From Capsicum annuum (lineage: Eukaryota > Streptophyta > Magnoliopsida > Solanales > Solanaceae), in the NCBI RefSeq assembly GCF_002878395.1, contig NC_061114.1, forward strand, positions 148,247,229 to 148,311,228: a stretch of DNA of 64,000 nt. The letters are read 5' to 3'. Of the stretch, positions 9,088 through 21,248 are shown one piece after another. The notes beneath the pieces are model-generated. The model ran no database searches, was not told the origin of the DNA, and saw only the letters and a list, made by a program, of their open reading frames with translations. The position numbers were made by a program, and so were the translations under genes. The number at the start of each line of letters is the position of its first letter. Within the stretch, counting starts at the first letter, position 1.

Positions 9088-11731
9088 TGTAATACCCATG
9101 CTTATTCCTATCTAGAATTCATCTCAAGGATGCTAGTACTTTCTTTGAAATACAAATCTATTTCTTACCCACGGTATTTTTGAGATTTCTACTTCTATCA
9201 CGTGGGAAATTGAGTTAGCTTTCCAACGATACCAATTTTGTCAAAATCTGACACCAGACAAGGAAGTTATGGATGTTTTACTCAGAACTGACCAAAACGC
9301 CCAGGTATGATGACCAAGTTGATGGACCGCCAAATAAGTGACGGATTGCCACTTTGACCATTAAAGCCAAGGCAGTAGGTCTATATTTTTGATAAGGATT
9401 GATAGACGAGTTAACAGACCATTAGATTTTTGATGGACTGTCATCCAGGCTATCAAGTCTTATTAAGTGAACCCCATTTCTGGTCCATGTATGATGGTCG
9501 ACATGACGGACCTTCAAGTTTCTGATGGACTGTCACTCTGGTCATTACATACCACGTTTAATTTATTTCTAGGCCATTTTAATAGGGGTATTTTTGTCAC
9601 TTACCACTCGCCTATATATACCCAGATTAGTCCGAATTCAGCCATTTTGCTTATTATTATTTCACAAACAAAAATTAGGGTTTCTCTCTAAATTTAATCT
9701 CTAAAGAAAAAGACCCACTCTTCTTCTAAAAATCAAAGGATTTCAACTCCTTCAGGTTCAAAAACATCAACAACCTTGAATCAGGTATGTGCAGTGTTCA
9801 TCTATGGATCCATTTCATTCATAGAGCTCAAGAACCATGTTTTAAATATTAATTTATGATTTTCCTTGTTGTGATAAGAGCATGTACATGTTGATGATTG
9901 TTTTTTAAGTTTCAAGATGATATCTAAAGGGGTTTTCATGAAGTATATGTGTTTGTTAGTTGAAAAGCATAATCCTTATGTGTCTTAATATGGTGAAATT
10001 CATGGACACACTTAAGCTAAAACAATGCATGAAAAGTATTTGATAATATGCCTATGGTTATAGAATTCATGTCCCATGATTTAATAGTGCTTAACTGACA
10101 AGTCCATGCTCTATGCTTTACGATTTCCTATGAATTTCATGTGAATGATATGCGTTGTTGTTGTGATATAGATTAACCATGATACTAAAGCTATGCAAGT
10201 ATATACATGTTGTATGAATTTTCCTTCCATGTATAAGATGTTGAGAACTATGATTAGGGTGAAATCCCCTAATTATAATATTGTAAATTGTGGACTCTAC
10301 TCTATTGATCAAGTCATTCATGTGTGTGAGTTCCTTCCATTGAGTCCTGGGGGTACTTGTACATGAAAAAAATATAGTTGTGTGCCTAGATCAATGTCAT
10401 GTTATCACAATAATATTAGTTAAGCCATGATCTATAGAACTCAGTAGGACAAGCGACTCAGGAAACCTCAAAAATCGCATGAACTCAGTAAATTCTCAGT
10501 TAGTAGTACTAATCCGTCAGTCAACGAAAGTCAGTTACCTTATCCATGTACCATCAGTTAAATCATATTTACTCTCTTCAGATGGGAGTAGAACTTAGCA
10601 CCTAGTGAACTCAAGGATGGAAACTCACCTGCCATTTTAGGGTGTGATTCTTAGTAATCATCCTTGTGTTCCAGAACTACGTAGCCAACATAAGTTGAGA
10701 CATCTTAACCTATAAGATTAGGGTTGGTGAGGTGGATGAATCCATCATTTTAGGATTCCCACCATTCTCATTTTAAGTACCTTCCAACTAAGGGTCACTT
10801 AAAGTTGTCCTAAACAGTGGCATGCTATTGACACCCTTCCAGTCGAGGCAGAGATTGGACCCAATGTAGCTACATGCGTTGTTGGGTCATGTCGGTCAAA
10901 CAACTACCTCCCATAGTTTCAGTCTCAGTCTCTACAAAAAAACTCAGATAGTTCTTAAGATTTTAGTATTCTAGGACTGTCAGATATAGTTAATTCAGTT
11001 ACAGTACGAAAATCAGGTAGTTCCATCATATTTAGGACTGTCAGACATAACTACCCATGTTATCATAATTCCAGTGTTATTCATGTTGGACATCTGTAAA
11101 CCATGTATTAGCGTACAGATCTAATTATCACATATTTATGATTCTAGTTACTATGTATGTATGTTTCCACTCTTACATTCATACCAGTCAGTTAGTTAGT
11201 ATCGTTCATTCATGTAAACCATTTTTGCATTTAGTCTACCTCTCTCGTATAATCAGTACTCTAGTCGTACTGATGTATTTGTGCTATGGTGCTTTGTTTC
11301 ACGTTACACCATAGGTTCATAGATACGAGCTCAAAATTAGCTGTAGCAGTAGCATTCTAGTTGCAGAGTTATAGTGAGTCCTCATCCATTTACGGATGAT
11401 ATTATTTATTTTATTTATTATTTTAGATCACTTTTGCTAGACGAAGTTAGTTGGAGAAATGTTCCTTCAACCCCTTATTCAGACAGTATTTAGGGGCTTT
11501 CAGATTTGAGTCAGATTTTAATTGTTTTGGGTATTCGTTACCCCATATAGATTGTATGAATTGTCAGATATTTTATTCAGTTGAACCTTATGGCCTATTG
11601 TTCATTTTTTTCGTATTATTATGTCATCTATTGCAATATATAGGTATAGATATCAGTCATGGGTTAGCTGGTAGTCCTTCAGGGTCATAAGCACCGTGTG
11701 GCATTCCAATTCAGAATATTGGGGCGTTACA
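9088..11731 (+). repeat. 3' long terminal repeat of element T2 (2644 bp)
   Basis: It starts TGTAATACCC after the T2 3' region and ends GGGGCGTTACA. Shared blocks with 1465-4920 run from end to end, but this copy is shorter and its U3 array differs (9300-9545, with TGATGGACYGYC and TGACGGA motifs rather than the 82-bp units). The next base begins a different repeat that is collinear with sequence after about 34310, so this end is a clean insertion boundary. Confidence 0.85.
9613..9620 (+). promoter_or_regulatory. TATA box in T2 LTR
   Basis: TATATATA about 525 bp into the LTR, just downstream of the TGACGG-rich section and upstream of a transcribed-looking leader. This is the expected place of the RNA polymerase II start between U3 and R. 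In the T1 LTR the matching site (about 2205-2225) no longer reads as a TATA box. Confidence 0.55.
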
Positions 11732-12523
11732 GCTTGTATACATTTATTTTGTACTCTACTTGCACTCTTGTTGTATTAGAAACTGTTATACTAAATTCAC
11801 TAGGTTTTGGGGATATACTTACTTTCTTCCTAATTTCTGCCTCCTTAATATTTAGTTTTCCTTCTATTTTTTATGCTAGACTACTTTGGGCATGCTAATG
11901 AGCTCGGTTTGTGCTCAAATTTTGGGCACTAGTTGTTTGATCATGATAGAACTAATGATGGATCAAATTTTAAGATTTCATGTATGGTTCCATGAATCTA
12001 TTTTAGATTTGAATTTTGATCCAGAGCTTTATATAACAATAGGAGTATCATTTTATTCCTATTAATGTGTAGTTTATGATTTTTATAATGCAATATTATT
12101 TAAAGATAGTGGGGTAAAGATGAGAAATCCATGGTTGATTTGAGGTTGTGGTTTGACTACGAGGAAGACTTTGATCTAATTTTCTCCATCAGATTTTGTA
12201 GTGCATAGATTGGACGCTATATAGGAATTATAGGACATGCATATGCATAGTAATACTCATATTTGACCTATCTAGGGGGGATTTTAATACAAATGTGACC
12301 CAGAGCTTGGCATAGGATATCCATAATAGGTGTAGGATCCTATTATCCTTGATTATAGACTTGTATAGCCAAATTATATATTAAGGATCCTTAGTTTAAG
12401 ACTTACCCCATTATTAGTGAATTGGATGGTACTTCCCCAATTAGGACTTCCTAATAGCTTTATTTCCATTTTACTTAATTTTTTGGTTTATGTTGTTTAT
12501 ATTATGTTGAATTTTATATTGTT
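11732..12523 (+). repeat. Fragment of an older LTR-family repeat
   Basis: Collinear with about 34312-35050: both carry TACTTGCACTC, a TATTAGAA segment, a TTTTGGG tract, AATGTGTAGTTTATGATTTT and GGTANTTCCNNAATTAG in the same order and spacing. The first 150 bases also resemble 59815-59890. It has no coding content. It served as the landing site for T2 on its left and the copia element on its right. Confidence 0.75.
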
Positions 12524-12528
12524 AGGAT
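12524..12528. other. Left target-site duplication of the copia element
   Basis: AGGAT directly precedes the TGTTATATC start of the 5' LTR. AGGAC follows the 3' LTR at 21948-21952, so 4 of 5 bases match. Five bases is the usual duplication length for copia elements, and the single mismatch fits an old insertion. Confidence 0.5.
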
Positions 12529-13522
12529 TGTTATATCTTTTTTGATGATGATTACCTAATAATAAGGGACCAGGTCCCTAATTAATCATAAAAACATATA
12601 GTTCTCCTATATATGTGCAATTTTGTTTGTCAGTGTAATAAACTGTGCAGGTGAGCTATATACCAATCAGGACACCTGGCCCAATTTAAATTCTACCCTA
12701 ATAATTATCCTACTATAAATAAATAAGGGTGAATCTCGTTCAACTAATTCTTGCAAATTTGTTATTCAAAGAGAAAAATGGTGAAAAATCAATATTGCCA
12801 AAGCTCTAAATTTTTGTGTGCTGAGAAAGATATTGTTCTTGAGTCACGTTTTGGTCTGAATTGAATTACTCATCTTTTAAGAGTAGTACTTTTCTTGTGT
12901 CTTTGGAGTTCTTAGGCAGTGTTACCTGAGTTGATACATTTTAGAGTTAATTAATATTGAGAAGAGATCTTGACAGAGTTGTCAGAAAGAGTTCGTAATA
13001 GAATTGTTACAAATAAATGGAGATTAGAGTTAAGCTCCAATGGAGTCTGTAATCATGAGTTTGATTATAGTGGATATTTTAGTATTTGTGAGGCCAATCC
13101 ATGATTTTTCCTCCCTTGAGCAAGGAGGTTTCCCCATTAAATCACTAAATTTCATGATTTATTTGAGAAAAAACACTATAATAAATCAAATAAGATAAGC
13201 TTAACCACCTGAAATCTCTATTCAAATATTGAAATTCTTGGATAGTCACGAGAAATCTTGCTTAAATTATTTCCTTCTTTTTTTAGACTTTCCTTTCGAG
13301 TGAAAGACCTTATTAGGCTCCTCTTATGTATATAAAAATTTGGTTAATGACAAACTCTTATACGAAAAGAATTTAGAAAATTATTTTTAGATAAATATCT
13401 TTGTTTCTTAGTGTCACTTTCCTGCAAATTTTTGTTTTCTTAATTCGTTACGGCTTTATTACTTGTGTATAAATCTAAGGGACCTAGTCCCTAATAAGGT
13501 GGTGCACTCCCATGATTCATCA
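12529..13522 (+). repeat. 5' LTR of copia element (about 994 bp)
   Basis: Matches 21249-21947 over most of its length (TTTGATGATGATTA, CTTGACAGAGTTGTCA, GAGGCCAA and other blocks). It contains the palindromes GGGACCAGGTCCC (12566-12578) and GGGACCTAGTCCC (13479-13491) near its two ends. About 13150-13405 has no counterpart in the 3' LTR. The right end is taken as CATCA by comparison with the 3' LTR. No convincing tRNA primer site follows, so this end could be off by about ten bases. Confidence 0.75.
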
Positions 13523-13579
13523 ATTAGTTTAAGAGAAAGGACACTCTAAAAGGTTCACACCTAGAGTGAGTAATTTATC

Positions 13580-14453
13580 ATGGCTACTCTACCTAAACTA
13601 GAAGAAGGGAAATCTAATACTAGACCATGCCACTTTAATGGGCAATATGATGTATGATGGAAAAGTAGGATGTATGACATTATTATGACTGAAGATAGTA
13701 AAATGATAGATGTAATACCTTATGGTCCTCATGTGCCATTTATAGAGGTCATGGAAGGAGACATAACTAGAATGGTTGTCAAAACTGGGAGAAAATATAA
13801 TGATGAAATCGTTAGAAATTTTAAAAGAATAACAAGGTTAAGAAATTTCTTGTGTGTGATATAGGAACAGATGAATATAAAATGAATTTTGCTTTTGAAA
13901 ATACTAAGGAAATTTTGGTTTGCCTAAAGACTACTCATGAAGCACCAACTAATGTGAAGGATTAAAAAATTTACATGCTAACTACTCAGTATGAAACTTT
14001 TTCCATGAAGGAAGGAGAAATAATACAAGAAATGCATACTAGATTCACTTTAATCATAAATGAGTTGCACTGTCTAGGAGAAGTGATTCCCTTGTATCAG
14101 CAAGTGAGAAAAATTCTAGGTGTTCTATCTAAGTCCTGGAAAAGCAAAGTGGACTCTCACTATGGATGAAATTATTGGTAATCTAATAACTCATGATCTT
14201 TAGAAGCAGCAATAACAAGAGAAGAAGGAACTAAAAAGGGAAAGGTCTCTGGCATTGAAGGCTTTAAAGTTTGATTCAAGTGAGGAGGAAACGGATGTTG
14301 CATATTTTGAAAAAAAGATTGTGAGAGAAATAAATAAAAGTGGCCAGTTTAAAAAAAGAGGAAGTAAAAACAAAAATGAAGGTACAACTGAAGTTTTTCA
14401 CAAATGTAGAAGTCCTAAGCATTTCATCAAGGATTATCCACTGGAAAAATAGA
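13580..14453 (+). pseudogene. Copia gag (UBN2-type) remnant
   Basis: The ATG at 13580 opens Met-Ala-Thr-Leu-Pro-Lys-Leu-Glu-Glu-Gly, a typical Sire-lineage Gag start. A Trp codon is now a stop (13657-13659). The UBN2-type capsid core is clear at 13975-14165, with Gln-Glu-Met-His-Thr-Arg-Phe-Thr and Glu-Leu-His-Cys-Leu-Gly-Glu-Val-Ile-Pro. A knuckle near 14397-14442 reads Phe-His-Lys-Cys-Arg, a His, then Tyr where the last Cys is expected, so the zinc site is broken. At least two frame changes occur. Confidence 0.8.
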
Positions 14454-15480
14454 CAATTGGGAAAATGAAAAGTTTAGAGCTAAAAAATAAATGTAGAAGG
14501 ACCAAATCCCTAAAAAAGTCAGGAAGAAAGGTTATATCTGATTCTGTAGTGAAACAAGCTCTGGCAGTCTAGGGAGATTCCTGTAGTGAATCTGATGAAG
14601 TTGAAAATTCTGAAGATATGTCTATGCTGGCAGTATAGGATAAGAATTTCACCTATGAATCCTTGTTTGCTCTTATAGAAAACTCTAAAGATGAAGAATA
14701 AAATGAGGTAACTCTTTCTAACATTACAGAAAATTTAGAGAACTACTCTGCTAGAAAGATTAAGAAGTTTGCAAATATATTGAATGATTATGTGTGTGAA
14801 CTGAATGTTGATAAAAATTATCTTGAAAAGAAATTATAAAATCAAGTGCTTGAATTGATTTCCTTAACTATCCAAATATCTAAAATAGAAGAATTTTTCA
14901 CAAAATTAAAATCTAAAAATCTTAGTTTAATGAGTCAATTAGAGAATGTAAATAGTTCTGATGGTAAATGGAAGAAAAAAGCCTCAAGGCTTCAAGTTGA
15001 GCTTGAAGAAAAATTGTGGTATTCTTAAAAGAGTCTCTTGACCGCACTCCATAGGAATGAAGAATTATAAAGGGACCTAGTCGATATAAGAGAAGATCTT
15101 AACGAATCCTTTAAAGGGACCACATCCTTACAATACCTTTCTAATTTAACTTGTCAGGGAGTCAATAAAATAGTAAAAGGTTTAGATATAAGTATAAAAC
15201 CAAATCATTTGCATCTTAAGGGAAGGTTGTTCATGATGTTAGGAACAAGGTCTGCAAACCATTGTGTAGCCATTGTGGATGAGATGGGCACTTGAAGTAA
15301 AATTATCAATACTTGATTAAAGCTAGAATGAGCAATGATACATACATCTAGCAGGAGAATTATTACCCTAAAGGTTCCATACTCTTGAAAAATGTGAAGA
15401 AGAATTCTTTACCTAGATGAGTCAAGAAAGATTTGATCACCCCTTTATCTTTCTCCTAGGAACTCAAACTCATATAGGTT
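14454..15480 (+). pseudogene. Copia gag tail, coiled-coil region
   Basis: Acidic and lysine-rich sequence with heptad-like leucine/isoleucine spacing, best seen at 14846-15028, typical of the long Gag C-terminus of Sire elements. There are many stops. It has no enzymatic motif. A weak Cys-Lys-Pro-x-Cys-Ser-His-Cys segment lies at about 15257-15280. Confidence 0.6.
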
Positions 15481-15915
15481 TCTAAATCTAACAAATAACT
15501 TTGATTTCAGGTAGGAAAAAGGGAATGTAGTCAGAATTGGCTTATGGATAGTGATGCTCAAAACACATGAATGGGAGGACTAACTATTTTCTCTCTCTTA
15601 AGATACTTCAAGGTGGAAGTGTCTCTTTTGGAAATGGTAAAAAGATATATATTCATGGTGTGATAATGATTAGGAAATTTCCTAATCAAGCAATAAAAGA
15701 TGTGTACTATGTGAATGGCCTCAAGTACAGTCTTCTAAGTTTTTCCCAAATCTATGATAATGGTAATGAGGTGAAATTCTAATTTGATGGAGGTATTATG
15801 TCAAGATTAAAGTGTGGGAGAGTTATTCTCAAAGCCAAAAGGTTCAAATATATATATAAATGATTTAGAGTCTATAGTTGATGGGTAATAATTTTCTTAC
15901 ACGTTCAAAGTAAGA
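15481..15915 (+). pseudogene. Copia aspartic protease remnant
   Basis: The active-site block reads Leu-Met-Asp-Ser-Asp-Ala (15541-15558) where relatives have Asp-Ser-Gly-Cys, so the catalytic Asp is kept but the essential Gly is replaced. The stretch at 15567-15782 carries Gly-Gly-Ser-Val-Ser-Phe-Gly-Asn-Gly and Leu-Lys-Tyr-Ser-Leu-Leu-Ser-Phe-Ser-Gln, the usual protease C-terminal half. Confidence 0.75.
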
Positions 15916-16830
15916 TGCTGATCTATGGTATAGAAGGCTAGGACATGTAAGTTCCACTTTACTAAAAAAGTTGATTTGAAAGGACCTGGTCTATGGCATG
16001 AAAGAGCTGAAATTTCCTGAAAATAAGATTTGTGATGCTTGTGGTAAGGTTAAAAAATCTATGTCCTCCTTTAAGTTAAAGAAGCAGGTGAGTACTTCTG
16101 AACCTATTGAGTTGCTACATATAAATCTATGTGGACCTGTTAAAGTCCACAGTAGAGGAGGAATGAAGTATATATTTTTTATTGTGGGTGACTACTCCAG
16201 GTTCACCTGGATAATGTTCTTGAGAACTAAGGATGAAACCTATGAGTTTTTTATAACTTTTGCCAAGATAATTCAAATAGCTGAATTGTAAGATAGTTGA
16301 ATTCAAATATGATCATGGAATAGAATTTTAGACCTCCCAATTTGTAAGATTTTGGATGAATATAGAATCAGTCATAACTTCTTTACTCTTAGGACTCTTC
16401 ATAAAAAATAGAGTTGTTTAAAGAAAGAATATAACCCTCATAAAGATTGCCAGGACCATGTTGATTGATAGCGGCTTCGAAAAAGCTTTTAGGCTGAGGC
16501 TATTAATACTACCTGTTATGTGAAAAACAAATGTTTTATCAGATCTTTCCTAAGCAAGACCCTATATGAGCATGTGTTTAATAGAAATCCTAAGCTTGAC
16601 TACTTCAGACATTTTGGGTTCAAGTGCTTTATTCTAAATAATGGGAAAAATAAACTAGGAATGTTTTACCCCAAAAGTGATGAAGCAATATTTATGGGCT
16701 ACTCTTCTATAAGAAAACCATAAAGAGTTTTCAATAAAAGAACTTTGTGTGTGGAGAAAATTATACATGTTGTCTTTGATGAGTCAGGAAATCTAGTTAA
16801 TCTAGGTGATGATGAAGATTCGAATATTTA
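15916..16830 (+). pseudogene. Copia integrase remnant
   Basis: GAG-pre-integrase and zinc finger: Leu-Trp-Tyr-Arg-Arg-Leu-Gly-His (about 15921-15945; the usual first His is Tyr) and Cys-Asp-Ala-Cys (about 16031). The core at 15998-16291 reads His-Ile-Asn-Leu-Cys-Gly-Pro where the first catalytic residue should be Asp. The second Asp remains in Asp-His-Gly-Ile-Glu-Phe (about 16310). The Glu position (about 16413) is a stop. The C-terminal part 16520-16723 retains His-Phe-Gly-Phe-Lys-Cys-Phe and Met-Gly-Tyr-Ser-Ser. Two of three catalytic acids are gone. Confidence 0.8.
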
Positions 16831-17089
16831 AGAACTTATTCCTATTAAAAGGGGTGATATTGTTGATGATGATGGTCAAGGACTAAATAATGTTGTTGGG
16901 AATGATAAAGGTGATGGTGATCCACGATCTTAGTTAGAAACCTGTGATCCAGTTGATGAAAATCAAGAAGGGTTCAGTCAAAGTCCTTAGGGACCTGGTC
17001 CCAGTAGAACTTACCTCATCAAACTAGAGGCATAAATCTTCTTACCCATTTGAAAATTTGGCTAAACCTTTCGAATCTGGAGTTTAAAT

Positions 17090-18150
17090 AAGAGCTCAAT
17101 CTAGAAATTTCATGGCATTCTCAACATTCTTGTCTCAAATTAAGGCCAAAAATATGAAAAAAGCTCTAAAAGATGCTGACTAGATCAATGTAATGCAGGA
17201 GTACTTTAATAATTTTAAAGAAGTAAAGTCTGACTCTTGGTCCCCAAACTTATTGATGAAACAATTGTTGGTCCCCAATGGGTGTACAAAAACAAGCAGG
17301 ATGAGCATTGATCTATCAAAAGATATAAAGAAAGACTGGTTGTTTAAGGTTATAACTAGGAGAAAGTAATTGACTATTATGAGACATTTACCCCTGTAGC
17401 AAGGATAGAGGATATTAGTATTCTTATTGTATTTGCTGCCTACATGGGGTTCAAACTATTACAAATGTATGTCAAAGGTTATTTTCTGAATAGAAACTTA
17501 AAGAAAGAAGTCTATGTCAAGTAACCTTAAGGTTTTGAAAATGCACATTTTCCTCATCATATGCTTAAGTTGGATAAAGCTCTCTATGATTTGAATTAAG
17601 AACCAATGGCTTAGTATGAGAGACTTTAAAAGTTTCTTCTTGAAAATGGATTTAAAAGAGGAAAATTGACAATACTCACTCTTTAATGTCCAGAGGCAGC
17701 AACTTACTAATTGTTTTGATATATGTTGATGACATAATTTTTTGAGATACTTCTCAATCTCTATGTGAATAGTTTGGAAATATAATGGGGAGTGAATTTG
17801 AAATGAGCATGATGGGTGAATTAAGTTTCTTTCAAGGCCTGCAGATCAAGTAAACTTCTCAAGGTACAATGATTTGTCAAGAAAAGCACATCAAGGAGCT
17901 ACTGAAAAAATATAATATAAAAGATGTCAAGCCAATTGAAACTCCTATTGGAACTAGTATAAATATTGATAATGATGAACCTGGTCCTTTAGTTAATGAG
18001 TCCATGAATAGAGGGATCATTGTAACCTTACTATATCGTAATGCTAGCAGTCTAAATATTGTATTCGATATGGGAATGTATGCTAGATTTCAGGCTTTCC
18101 CAACGGAGTCTTATTTGAAAGCTGCAAAATAAATTCTCAGGTATATATAG
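17090..18150 (+). pseudogene. Copia reverse transcriptase remnant
   Basis: Typical copia RT landmarks: Gln-Trp-Val-Tyr-Lys-Asn-Lys (about 17276), Tyr-Tyr-Glu-Thr-Phe-(Thr)-Pro-Val-Ala-Arg (about 17370-17405) and a Tyr-Val-Asp-Asp-Ile-Ile catalytic loop (about 17720-17738), followed at once by a stop two codons later. The stretch 17869-18132 carries the thumb and connection sequence. The catalytic Asp pair is intact, but frameshifts and stops elsewhere inactivate it. Confidence 0.85.
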
Positions 18151-18650
18151 GGGACAAGGGACTTGTTCTTGTTCTATCCATCTAGAGATAGTTTTGATCT
18201 AATAGGAGATGCTGATTCTAATTATGCTAGATATTTAGTGGATAAAAAACACCTCGAGAATGGCTTATTTTTGTGTTTTTCCTTAAAATGTTGGGGTTTT
18301 AAAAAGAAAAATTCAGTTGTGTCATCTACTACTGAAGTTGTGTATGCGTTGTAACTTATTGTTGTGAATCAAACAACAACTGAAGGATTTTGGGATTATC
18401 TCAAGCACTATCCCGTTGATGTATGAAAATATAAGTTCTCTTAACATGGCAAAGAATCTAGTGCATCATAAGAGGACAAAGCATATTGATTTAAGGAATC
18501 ATTTTTTGAGATATGATGTTGAGTAATGATCTATTTGCATAAAGTTTTGCAAGACAAAGGATCAAATAGAAAACATCTCTACTAAGGCTCTTCACAAGGA
18601 ACAATTTGTGAAGAATATGTTGAGGATGGTTTTGATCAAAATAACTTGAC
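18151..18650 (+). pseudogene. Copia RNase H remnant
   Basis: Reads Gly-Asp-Ala-Asp-Ser-Asn-Tyr-Ala-Arg (about 18202), Ser-Ser-Thr-Thr-Glu-Val-Val-Tyr-Ala (about 18322) and Thr-Lys-His-Ile-Asp-Leu-Arg-Asn-His-Phe (about 18477), matching the Asp, Glu and C-terminal His-Ile-Asp blocks of copia RNase H. A frame shift separates the last two. Confidence 0.8.
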
Positions 18651-21233
18651 CTACTAAGATTAATAAGTTTATCTCCACAAAATTAGTAATAATCAATATA
18701 TAGGTATCCTTGATAAAGTATGTACGTAGTGGTCAAACTCAGTATCATACCTTTGCAGGTATACATACATGTCAATAACTTTAGAGGAGAAAAATTGAGA
18801 TAGACACAAATTTGAGGATTTACTCAAGAAAGAGAGTAACTTGGTCTCATCTCTAATGTTACTATCATTAATGTACAATTTTTTATTCTATCAAAAAAAG
18901 CAACGTTTCTCAATCTATGTTAGATAATTATCTTATACTAAAAAAGAAAGATGAGTCACACCAAAATAGATATTAATGATACCTCACTCTTTCAAAAAGC
19001 CTATCTTTATGTTTATTCATTCCCTTAAATTGTGTAGAACGTAAACCCTCTCTTGTCAAAAGAGAAAACCTCTCTTGTGACAAGGATTTCCAAATGGCTT
19101 TAACTTTTCTTTCTCATTTCCACAAAGGACTATGAACTTAGTATAGATAATAATCCTCTCATAAACTTTCTTTAAAGCACCAAGTGCACTTTATCCTTCA
19201 CGTCCCTATTAGAACAACATTTGACTTAACTTTTCTTAATAGATAACTACCTAGGTGAACCTCTAACAAATGAAATCCATAAGAAAATGAAATCTTTTTC
19301 TTCACCTGTTACTAAGATAAAAGATAGTAACAAGATTAATCTCACACTAGAAGTCATCCCTACTTAAAAGCACCTTTCCTTCAAAAGACCAACCAAGTAA
19401 AGACATCCTATAATTTCAAAGACAAACTCCCTCTTCGCTCAACTCATTGATGAAGATCTATCCCTAAGAACTAATAACCTTTCTTGTAGAATAATAATGG
19501 ATGAAGCTTGTGTTGTTGGAAATCTTATTTTTCTATAAAATATTCCTAGAAAGAGTGCGTTTGGTCCTAAGGAAAAAGATGCTAGTAAGATAATGAGAAT
19601 TTTAGAAAGAAGTCTAGAATTTTAACTGAGAAGCAGCAGTCTTCTGAAGGACTTGGTCGTAAGAAGTGAAAAATGACTGAAGAAGAACCTATCATTGTTT
19701 TTAAAAAGGGAAAACTAGAGATATAAGGAAAGTATGAGTCTAAAGAAGTTTGAAATAGGTCTTTGTGCAATTAAAAGGTGCTACATAGGAGGATTTTTGA
19801 ATCAAGTATATTAAGAAAAGCATGCATAATAGAATTAGTTGATGCTGTAAAACAATAAACATGGCTTCATATTATAGAAGTACCCATTACCTCCATCATT
19901 GATGAGTAAGTCAGAGAATACTACTCCACATTACATTTTTCTAAAGACAGACTAATATTGACTAGTGTGGTTTAACGAAAGAAGCTAAATCTTATTGTTG
20001 TACTACTTAGGAGAAACTTGGATGTTTCCATCAATGGTGAGAGGATTGTTTCAAAAAAACAACCCTCAACAGAGTTTATGGAAAATGCATCAAAGGTTAA
20101 AGGAAAATCTATAGTTGCAATAAATAGGAGATCACTCAAAATCGAGTTACAATTAATCTTTGATTTCATTAATAAAGTGATTTTGCCTAGCTCACAAAAG
20201 AGGAACATTTCTTCAGTTGGTGATTCGTATTTGATAAAGAGTCTCAGTAGTTTTGAGTTCATTATTTTCCTTCTCTAATAATGGAGAACATAGATAAATT
20301 TGTTCATGGGAAGAATGGAAGACATGACATGCCTTATGGATATTGATTGAACAAAGTGTTTGATAAATTTGGAATTGTTTTTTAAAGTGTAACTCTTGGA
20401 AATATGATACAACTACTTAGTCTAAAAAGTCCGAAGAAAACATAGTGTATGGAAAAGAAATTAGGAACCATCACTTAAGAAGAGCTCAGAAAGGTAATAG
20501 AGGGATTGATGCTCAACACAGTTGCTAAGGATGTAGAGATTAGAAAGTTTCAAATGACAATTTAGAATCTTTCTAATAAGGATTAAAGTGTCTCTAAAGA
20601 GCTTAGAATTAAGAATGTTGAACTAAAAAAGAGAGTTTTATCTCAAACTAATAATGTTCTTAAATTGAATGCAGAGATAAAGCTACTAACCAAGGAATTG
20701 TTATACTTACATACTGCATAAATCAACAAAATGGCTCTACTTGTCCAAACCCTCTTCCCAATTCCTTCACCCATTTAGTTTCTTGGTTCCTGTGGCTTTT
20801 TATATTGAATAAAACATTTAAATCTTCAATTGCAATGATACTTAACTTTTATATATTAATGAATCCTTTTTTATGTGTTTCATCTGTCTCTTTTTTTTTT
20901 CTTAAGTTGTTCTTCATGTAAGTGTTTCCCCAGCGTCCATAATTTAACTTACTTGTGTTTATTTTAGTCATGGTTTATTGGTCTTAATTCTTAATGATTC
21001 CAAAAAGGGGAATACCAAATTCATGTGGTAGGGACCAGATAATAAGTGTGAAACTTGTGTTGAATTATGTGTTGAAGTTCATGTATATTGATAGAGCAAA
21101 ACATGTTGGTATATTGATTAGGGGGAATAATGGTGCATAGTGATGGGGGTAATTAATTTGTAGTAGTAGTGATCACTCTGATGGAATGAGGTGAATGATA
21201 TTTGATGCTCAAAAATTTGTTGTTTGTCCTCAT
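18651..21233 (+). pseudogene. Extra (env-like) region of Sire-type element
   Basis: About 2.6 kb between RNase H and the 3' LTR, characteristic of the Sire lineage. The best-preserved piece is 20018-20278, with Asn-Lys-Val-Ile-Leu-Pro and a Lys-Arg-Asn turn, resembling the plant transposon-type protein often found there. From about 20480 to 20720 the frame is a lysine/leucine-rich coiled coil. I see no signal peptide or clear membrane anchor, so calling it an envelope gene is not justified. From 20725 to 21230 I see no coding sequence. Confidence 0.55.
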
Positions 21234-21248
21234 CCAAAAGGGGAAAAA
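21230..21248 (+). other. Copia polypurine tract
   Basis: The purine run AAAAGGGGAAAAA just before the 3' LTR, in the position of the plus-strand primer of copia elements. Confidence 0.6.

Noticed and set aside
13500..13545. A tRNA primer site after the copia 5' LTR
   Set aside because: The sequence TGATTCATCAATTAG only weakly resembles TGGTATCAGAGC, and most of it is also present at the end of the 3' LTR, so it probably belongs to the LTR.
19972..20262. A 96-codon minus-strand frame
   Set aside because: It is the antisense shadow of the better-supported plus-strand piece at 20018-20278 in the copia element.
18660..20280. A true envelope gene making the copia element a retrovirus-like agent
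   Set aside because: No signal peptide, fusion-like segment or membrane anchor can be seen. Lineage position alone does not support it.
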